Assembly: GCF_002575655.3 (NCBI RefSeq)
Contig: NC_053040.3
Span: 151,529,148 to 151,593,147, forward strand
DNA: 64,000 nucleotides
From: Aegilops tauschii subsp. strangulata
Taxonomy: Eukaryota > Streptophyta > Magnoliopsida > Poales > Poaceae
Reading direction: 5' to 3'
Shown: positions 55,401-64,000 of the stretch, piece after piece
How the letters are laid out: each line of letters opens with the position of its first letter
How positions within the stretch are numbered: position 1 is the first letter of the stretch
The notes under the pieces: generated by a model
Databases searched by the model: none
Seen by the model: only the letters and a program-made list of their open reading frames with translations
What the model was told of the DNA's origin: nothing
Program-made: the position numbers and the translations under genes

Positions 55401-58400
55401 CATGATGGTTTTGGGTAGGGAACGTCTCACCTTTGTGGACGAAACGATATCCATTGCCTCTTATTGCTTTCATATTTTTTTCTCGGGTCAACATACAACA
55501 ACAGGAGTGTTGTGTGACTTTTTGTGATATTTCGGGGTTCGTTTGGACATTTTTATGCATTAATTGAGTTTTCAATGCATTTTATGTGCATAATTCAAAT
55601 TTGAACTACATGCACATGCTCCAGTGCATATAAATTGGTTGAAAAATCAAATATGTGTCCTTGGGTGCATGCTTAGGTCCCATGCAAGAAATGGGAATGA
55701 ATTTCAAACACCGGGGCACCGTTGATTGCCGACAAAACATTGAGATGCCTCGTTTCTAAATTCTAGTAAATCCAAAACTCGTCTGAAATTCATGAAACTT
55801 GGCATGCTATCATGGAGCGGCATCAACATGCCGTGGTACAAATTTTGTCCCATTTGGGGCAGGTTTGGGTATATGCTTCTCACAAACCGGAGCTTCTCAC
55901 AACAAGCATGATGGTTTTTGGTAGGGAACGTCCCACCTTTGTGGACGAAACGATATCCATTGCCTCTTATTGCTTTCAAATTTTTTTCTCGTGTCAACAT
56001 AGAACAACAGGAGTGTTGTGTGATTTTTGTGATTTTTCGGGGTTCGTGGTGACGTTTTTATGCATTAACTGAGTTTTCAATGCATTTTATGTGCATAATT
56101 CGAATTTGAACTACATGCACATGCTCCAGTTCATATAAATTGGTTGAAAAATCAAATCTGTGTCCTTGGGTGCATGCTTAGGTCCCATGCAAGAAATGGG
56201 AATGAATTTAAAACACCGGCCACCGATGATTGCCGGCAAAACATTGAGATGCCTGGTTTTAAATTCTAGTAAATCCAAAACTCGTCTGAAATTCATGAAA
56301 CTTGGCATGCTATCATGGAGCGGCATCAACATGCCGTGGTACAAATTTTGTCCCATTTGGGGCAGGTTTGGGTATATGCTTCTCACAAACCGGAGCTTCT
56401 CACAACAAGCATGATGGTTTTCGGTAAGGAACGTCCCACCTTTGTGGACGAAACGATATCCATTGCCTCTTATTGCTTTTAAATTTTTTTCTCGTGTCAA
56501 CATAGAACAACAGGAGTGTTATGTGATTTTTTTGTGATTTTTCGGGGTTCGTTTGGACATTTTTATGCATTAACTGTGTTTTCAATGCATTTTATGTGCA
56601 TAATTCAAATTTGAACTACATGCACATGCTCCAGTGCATATAAATTGGTTGAAAAATCAAATATGTGTCCTTGGGTGCATGCTTAGGTCCCATGCAAGAA
56701 ATGGGAATGAATTTCAAACACCGGGGCACCATCGATTGCCGACAAAACATTGAGATGCCTGGTTTCTAAATTCTAATAAATCCAAAACTCGTCTGAAATT
56801 CATGAAACTTGGCATGCTATCATGGAGCGGCATCAACATGTCGTGGTACAAATTTTGTCCCATTTGGGGCAGGTATGGGTATATGCTTCTCACAAACCGG
56901 AGCTTCTCACAACAAGCATTATGGTTTTCGGTAGGGAACGTCCCACCTTTGTGGACGAAATGATATCCATTGCCTCTTATTGCTTTCAAATGTTTTTCTC
57001 GTGTCAACATAGAACAACAGGAGTGTTGTGTTATTTTTTGGGGTTCGTTTGGACATTTTTATGCATTAACTGAGTTTTCAATGCATTTATGTGCATAATT
57101 CAAATTTGAACTACATGTACATGCTCGAGTGCATATAAAATGGTTGAAAAATCAAATATGTGTCCTTGGGTGCATGCTTAGGTCCCATGCAAGAAATGGG
57201 AATGAATTTCAAACACCGGGGCATCGTTGATTGCCGGCAAAACATTGAGATGCCTGGTTTTTAAATTCTAGTAAATCCAAATCTCGTCTGAAATTCATGA
57301 AACTTGGCATGCTATCATGGAGCGGCATCAACATGCCGTGGTACAAATTTTGTCCCATTTTGGGCAGGTTTGGGTATATGCTTCTCACAAACCGGAGCTT
57401 CTCATAACAAGCATGATGGTTTTCGGTAGGGAACGTCCCACCTTTGTGGACGAAACGATATCCATTACCTCTTATTGCTTTCAAAAATTTTCTCGTGTCA
57501 ACATAGAACAACAGGAGTGTTGTGTGATTTTTTGTGATTTTTCGGGGTTCGTTTGGACATTTTTATGCATTAACTGAGTTTTCAATGCATTTTATGTGCA
57601 TAATTCTAATTCGAACTACATGCACATGCTAAAGTGCATATAAATTGGTTGAAAAATCAAATTTGTGTCCTTGGGTGCATGCTTATGTCCCATGCAAGAA
57701 ATGGGAATGAATTTCAAACACTCGGGCACCGTTGATTGCAGGCAAAACATTGAGATGCGTGGTTTTTAAATTATAGTAAATCCAAAACTTGTCTGAAATT
57801 CATGAAACTTTGCATGTTATCATGTGGCGGCATCAACATGTCGTGGTACAAATTTTGTCCCATTTGGGGTAGGTTTGGGTATATGCTTCTCACAAACCGG
57901 AGCTTCTCACAACAAGCATGATGGTTTTCAGTAGGGAACGTCCCACCTTTGTGGACGAAATGACATCCATTGCCTCTTATTGCTTTCAAATGTTTTTCTC
58001 GTGTCAACATAGAACAACAGGAGTGTTGTGTGATTTTTTTGTGATTTTTCGGGGTTCGTTTGGACATTTTTATGCATTAACTGAGTTTTCAATGCATTTT
58101 ATGTGCATAATTCAAATTTGAACTACATGCACATGCTCCAGTTGATATAAATTGGTTGAAAAATCAAATCTGTGTCCTTGGGTGCATGCTTAGGTCCCAT
58201 GCAAGAAATGGGAATGAATTTCAAACACCGGGCCACCGATGATTGCCGGCAAAACATTGAGATGCCTGGTTTTTAAATTCTAGTAAATCCAAAACTCGTC
58301 TGAAATTCATGAAACTTGGCATGCTATCATGGAGCGGCATCAACATGCCGTGGTACAAATTTTGTCCCATTTGGGGCAGGTTTGGGTATATGCTTCTCAC

Positions 58401-61400
58401 AAACCGGAGCTTCTCACAACAAGCATGATGGTTTTCGGTAGGGAACGTCCCACCTTTGTGGACGAAACGATATCCATTTCCTCTTATTGCTTTCAAATTT
58501 TTTTCTCGTGTCAACATAGAACAACAGGAGTGTTGTGTGATTTTTGTGATTTTTCGGGGTTCGTGGTGACGTTTTTATGCATTAACTGAGTTTTCAATGC
58601 ATTTTATGTGCATAATTCGAATTTGAACTACATGCACATGCTCCAGTTCATATAAATTGGTTGAAAAATCAAATCTGTGTCCTTGGGTGCATGCTTAGGT
58701 CCCATGCAAGAAATGGGAATGAATTTAAAACACCGGGCCACCGATGATTGCCGGCAAAACATTGAGATGCCTGGTTTTTAAAATCTAGTAAATCCAAAAC
58801 TCGTCTGAAATTCATGAAACTTGGCATGCTATCATGGAGCGGCATCAACATGTCGTGGTACAAATTTTGTCCCATTTGGGGCAGGTTTGGGTATATGCTT
58901 GTCACAAACCGGAGCTTCTCACAACAAGCATGATGGTTTTCGGTAGGGAACGTCCCACCTTTGTGGACGAAACGATATCCATTGCCTCTTATTGCTTTCA
59001 ATTTTTTTTCTCGTGTCAACATAGAACAACAGGAGTGTTGTGTGATTTTTTGTGATTTTTCGGGGTTCGTTTGGACATTTTTATGCATTAACTGAGTTTT
59101 CAATGCATTTTATGTGCATAATTCAAATTTGAACTACGTTTACATGCTCCAGTGCATATAAATTGGTTGAAAAATCAAATATGTGTCCTTGGGTGCATGC
59201 TTAGGTCCCATGCAAGAAATGGGAATGAATTTCAAACACCGGGGCACCATTGATTGCCGACAAAACATTGAGATGCCTGGTTTCTAAATTCTAGTAAATC
59301 CAAAACTCGTTTGAAATTCATGAAACTTGGCATGCTATCATGGAGCGGCATCAACATGCCGTGGTACAAATTTTGTCCCATTTGGGGCAGGTTTGGGTAT
59401 ATGCTTCTCACAAACCGGAGCTTCTCATAACAAGCATGATGGTTTTCGGTAGGGAACGTCCCACCTTTGTGGACGAAACGATATCCATTACCTCTTATTG
59501 CTTTCAAATTTTTTCTCGTGTCAACATAGAACAACAGGAGTGTTGTGTGATTTTTTGTGATTTTTCGGGGTTCGTTTGGACATTTTTATGCATTAACTGA
59601 GTTTTCAATGCATTTTATGTGCATAATTCAAATTCGAACTACATGCACATGCTCAAGTGCATATAAATTGGTTGAAAAATCAAATTTGTGTCCTTGGGTG
59701 CATGCTTATATCCCGTGCAAGAAATGGGAATGAATTTCAAACACTCGGGCACCGTTGATTGCAGGCAAAACATTGAGATGCGTGGTTTTTAAATTATAGT
59801 AAATCCAAAACACGTCTAAAATTCATGAAACTTGGCATGCTATCATGTGGCGGCATCGACATGTCGTGGTACAAATTTTGTCCCATTTGGGGTAGGTTTG
59901 GGTATATGCTTCTCACAAACCGGAGCTTCTCACAACAAGCATGATGGTTTTCAGTAGGGAACGTCCCACCTTTGTGGACGAAATGACATCCATTGCCTCT
60001 TATTGCTTTCAAATGTTTTTCTCGTGTCAACATAGAACAACAGGAGTGTTGTGTGATTTTTTGTGATTTTTCGGGGTTCGTTTGGACATTTTTATGCATT
60101 AACTGAGTTTTCAATGCATTTTATGTGCATAATTCAAATTTGAACTACATGCACATGCTCCAGTGCATATACATTGGTTGAAAAATCAAATATGTGTCCT
60201 TGGGTGCATGCTTAGGTCCCATGCAAGAAATGGGAATGAATTTCAAACACCGGGGCACCGTTGATTTCCGGCGAAACATTGAGATGCCTGGTTTTTAGAT
60301 TCTAGTAAATCCAAAACACGTCTGAAATTCATGAAACTTGGCATGCTATCATGGAGCGGCATCAACATGCCGGGGTACAAATTTTGTCCCATTTGGGCAG
60401 GTTTGGGTATATGCTTCTCACAAACCGGAGCTTCTCACAACAACCATGATGGTTTTCGGTAGGGAACGTCCCAGCTTTGTGGACGAAATGATATCCATTG
60501 CCTCTTATTGCTTTCAAATGTTTTTCTCGTGTCAACATAGAACAACAGGAGTGTTGTGTGATTTTTCGGGGTTCGTTTGGACATTTTTATGCATTAACTG
60601 AGTTTTCAATGCATTTATGTGCATAATTCAAATTTGAACTACATGTACATGCTCGAGTGCATATAAAATGGTTGGAAAATCAAATATGTGTCCTTGGGTG
60701 CATGCTTAGGTCCCATGCAAGAAATGGGAATGAATTTCAAACACCGGGGCATCGTTGATTGCCGGCAAAACATTGAGATGGCTGGTTTTTAAATTATATT
60801 AAATCCAAATCTCGTCTGAAATTCATGAAACTTGGCATGCTATCATGGAGCGGCATCAACATGTCGTGGTACAAATTTTGTCCCATTTGGGGCAGGTTTG
60901 GGTATATGCTTCTCATAACAAGCATGATGGTTTTCGGTAGGGAACGTCCCACCTTTGTGGACGAAATGATATCCATTACCTCTTATTGCTTTCAAATTTT
61001 TTTCTCGTGTCAACATAGAACAACAAGAGTGTTGTGTGATTTTTCGGGGTTCGTTTGGACATTTTTATGCATTAACTGAGTTTTCAATGCATTTATGTGC
61101 ACAATTCAAATTTGAACGACATGCACATGCTCCACTGCATATAAGTTGGTTGAAAAATCATGTGTCCTCGGGTGCATGCTTAGGTCCCATGCAAGAAATG
61201 GGAATGAATTTCAAACACTCGGGCACCGTTGATTGCCGGCAAAACATTGAGATGCGTGGTTTTTAAATTATAGTAAATCCAAAACTCGTCTGAAATTCAT
61301 GAAACTTGGCATGCTATCATGTGGCGGCATCAACATGTCGTGGTACAAATTTTGTCCCATTTGGGGTAGGTTTGGGTATATGCTTCTCACAAACCAGAGC

Positions 61401-64000
61401 TTCTCACAACAAGCATGATGGTTTCCGGTAGGGAGCGTGCCACCTTTGGGGACGAAACGATATCCATTGCCTCTTATTGCTTTCAAATTTTTTTCTCGTG
61501 TCAACATAGAACAACTGGACCGTTGTGTGATTTTTCGGGGTTTGTTTGGACATTTTTATGCATTAACTGAGTTTTCAATGCATTTTATGTGCATAATTCA
61601 AATCTGAACTACATGCACATGCTCCAGTGCATATACATTGGTTGAAAAATCAAATTTGTGTCCTTGGGTGCATGCTTAGGTCCCATGCAAGAAATGGGAA
61701 TGAATTTCAAACACCGGGCCACCGTTGATTGCCGGCAAAACATTGAGATGCCTGGTTTTTAAAATCTAGTAAATCCAAAACTCGTTTGAAATTCATGAAA
61801 CTTGGCATGCTATCATGGAGCGGCATGAACATGCCGTGGTACAAATTTTGTCCCATTTGGGGCAGGTTTGGGTATATCTTCCCACAAACCGGAGCTTCTC
61901 ACAACAAGCATGATGGTTTTCGGTAGGGAACGTGCCACCTTTGGGGACGAAACGATATCCATTGCCTCTTATTGCTTTCAAATTTTTTTCTCGTGTCAAC
62001 ATAGAACAACAGGAGTGTTGTGTGATTTTTCGGGGTTTGTTTGGACATTTTTATGCATTAACTGAGTTTTCATTGCATTTTCTGTGCATAATTCAAATTT
62101 GAACTACATGTACATGCTCTAGTGCATATAAATTGGTTGAAAAATCAAATCTGTGTCCTTGGGTGCATGCTTAGGTCCCATGCAAGAAATGGGAATGAAT
62201 TTAAAACATCGGGGCACCGTTGATTACCGGCAAAACATTGAGATGCCTGGTTTTTAAATTCTAGTAAATCCAATACTCGTCTGAAATTCATGAAACTTGG
62301 CATGCTATCATGGAGCGGCATCAACATGCCGTGGTACAAATTTTGTCCCAATTGGGGCAGGTTTGGGTATATGCTTCCCACAAACCGGAGCTTCTCACAA
62401 CAAGCATGATGGTTTTCGGTAGGGAACGTGCCACCTTTGGGGACGAAACGATATCCATTGCTTCTTATTGCTTTCAAAATTTTTTCTCGTATCAACATAG
62501 AACAACTGGAGTGTTGTGTGATTTTTCGGGGTTTGTTTGGACATTTTTATGCATTAACTGAGTTTTCAATGCATTTTCTGTGCATAAATCAAATTTGAAC
62601 TACATGTACATGCTCTAGTGCATATAAATTGGTTGAAAAATCAAATATGTACTTGGGTGCATGCTTAGGTCCCATGCAAGAAATGGGAATGAAATTCTAA
62701 CACCGGGGCATCGTTGATTGCCGGCAAAACATTGAGATGGCTGGTTTTTAAATTCTAGTAAATCCAAAACTCGTCTGTAATTCATGAAACTTGGCATGCT
62801 ATCATGGAGCGGCATCAACATGCCGTGGTACAAATTTTGTCCCAATTGGGGCAGGTTTGGGTATATGCTTCCCACAAACCGGAGCTTCTCACAACAAGCA
62901 TGATGGTTTTCGGTAGGGAACGTGCCACCTTTGGGGACGAAACGATATCCATTGCTTCTTATTGCTTTCAAATTTTTTTCTCGTATCAACATAGAACAAC
63001 TGGAGTGTTGTGTGATTTTTCGGGGTTTGTTTGGACATTTTTATGCATTAACTGAGTTTTCAATGCATTTTCTGTGCATAAATCAAATTTGAACTACATG
63101 TACATGCTCTAGTGCATATAAATTGGTTGAAAAATCAAATATGTACTTGGGTGCATGCTTAGGTCCCATGCAAGAAATGGGAATGAAATTCTAACACCGG
63201 GGCATCGTTGATTGCCGGCAAAACATTGAGATGGCTGGTTTTTAAATTCTAGTAAATCCAAAACTCGTCTGTAATTCATGAAACTTGGCATGCTACCATG
63301 GAGCGGCATCAACATGCCGTGGTACAAATTTTCTCCCATTTGGGGCAGGTTTGGGTATAGGCTTCTCACAAACCGGAGCTTCTCACAACAAGCATGATGG
63401 TTTTGGGTAGGGAACGTCTCACCTTTGTGGACGAAACGATATCCATTGCCTCTTATTGCTTTCATATTTTTTTCTCGTGTCAACATAGAACAACAGGAGT
63501 GTTGTGTGACTTTTTGTGATTTTTCGGGGTTCGTTTGGACATTTTTATGCATTAACTGAGTTTTCAATGCATTTTATCTGCATAATTCAAATTTGAACTA
63601 CATGCACATGCTCCAGTTCATATAAATTGGTTGAAAAATCAAATATGTGTCCTTGGGTGCATGCTTAGGTCCCATGCAAGAAATGGGAATGAATTTCAAA
63701 CACCGGGCCACCGATGATTGTCGGCAAAACATTGAGATGCCTGGTTTTTAAATTCTAGTAAATCCTAAACTCGTCTGAAATTCATGAAACTTGGCATGCT
63801 ATCAGGGGCGGCATCAACATGTCGTGGTACAAATTTTGTCCCATTTGGGGTAGGTTTGGGTATATGCTTCTCACAAACCGGAGCTTCTCACAACAAGCAT
63901 GATGGTTTTTAGTAGGGAACGTTCCACCTTTGTGGACGAAATGACATCCATTGCCTCTTATTGCTTTCAAATGTTTTTCTCGTGTCAACATAGAACAACA
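52500..64000. repeat. About 23 tandem copies of a ~500 bp unit
   Basis: A unit recurs at 52681, 53187, 53693, about 54190, 54692, 55198, 55704 and so on to beyond 63693. The usual period is 506 bp, and shorter units of about 470-500 bp arise from small deletions. Anchor texts in every unit are AAACTTGGCATGCTATCA, GGTTTGGGTATATGCTTC and TTTTTATGCATTAACTGAG. The first unit (52500-52680) is diverged; later units are mostly 90-99% alike by eye. Variants such as GTGGCGG for GAGCGGC, or GTCTCACC for GTCCCACC, mark subfamilies. The array continues past the window. ORFs of 73 (plus) and 125 codons (minus) recur but are likely incidental. Confidence 0.95.

Larger units (their letters stand above)
48473..64000. 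mobile_element. CACTA-like DNA transposon, right end outside window
   Basis: The element starts with CACTGGTGCGCGTCGGTC, a CACTA-type terminus, cutting the LARD2 LTR after the 3-base sequence atc (expected target duplication). Many short CACACGGTTT/AAACTGTGTG motifs follow, typical of subterminal transposase sites. No transposase ORF is visible. The interior carries gene fragments and a long tandem array. That the array belongs to the same element is an inference; no second terminus is in the window. Confidence 0.65.

Noticed and set aside
52681..63991. Recurring 125-codon minus-strand and 73-codon plus-strand ORFs in the array units
   Set aside because: They recur because the DNA recurs. 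Both strands are open at once, starts and stops vary among units, and substitutions show no obvious third-position bias by eye.
52500..64000. CRISPR-like regular array
   Set aside because: Units are about 500 bp and repeated end to end with no short repeat/unique spacer pattern, and the genome is a plant.

Overview
The window is intergenic DNA of a large plant genome, almost certainly a Triticeae grass (wheat, Aegilops or barley type). I see no ordinary host gene, tRNA or rRNA. The sequence is made of nested LTR retrotransposons followed by a CACTA-like DNA transposon. Family names rest on recognised LTR ends, primer sites and protein motifs, not on a database search.

Layout. (1) 1-2595: minus-strand Copia element E0 (gag cut by the window edge, tRNA-Met primer site, 1.6 kb LTR). 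E0 lies inside the 5' LTR of E1. (2) 2596-8979: Angela/BARE-like Copia element E1 on the plus strand, with gag-pol broken by stops, frameshifts and an integrase deletion. (3) E1 lies in the 5' leader of an older Angela-like copy, E3, seen at 8980-9257 and 38867-42426. (4) Inside E3 gag sits LARD1 (9258-38866, minus strand), a pol-less element with 1.58 kb LTRs, a tRNA-Asp-type primer site and a 5 bp target duplication (ctgca). (5) The left LTR of LARD1 is split by Angela-like E2 (9946-32912). (6) The 5' part of E2 carries a 1,577 bp tandem duplication, and one copy holds a young Tekay/Del chromovirus (12714-25784) with 3.6 kb LTRs, an extra ORF upstream of gag and a nearly intact gag-pol. (7) A second element of the LARD1 family, LARD2 (42427-48472), lies at the 3' end of E3. 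(8) A CACTA-like element starts inside LARD2 at 48473. It carries subterminal repeats, a decayed spliced B3-domain gene, an intact alanine-rich ORF, and about 23 tandem copies of a roughly 500 bp unit (52500 to beyond 64000).

How the parts work together. Only the Tekay element looks recently active: its LTRs differ by about 13 substitutions by eye, and one in-frame stop lies in its Gag zinc knuckle. E2 and E3 share the same broken RT active site and the same RNase H deletion, so both descend from a master that was already defective and moved with enzymes supplied in trans. The LARD elements encode no pol and must also be mobilised in trans. They keep a protein of unknown function where gag would be.

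The most unusual signals are a phase-consistent exon pair inside the Tekay LTR, the orphan Tekay ORF directly behind a splice-acceptor motif, the conserved LARD orphan protein with extra polypurine-tract-like copies inside the element, and a 20 bp flank repeat in place of a normal target duplication around the Tekay insertion.
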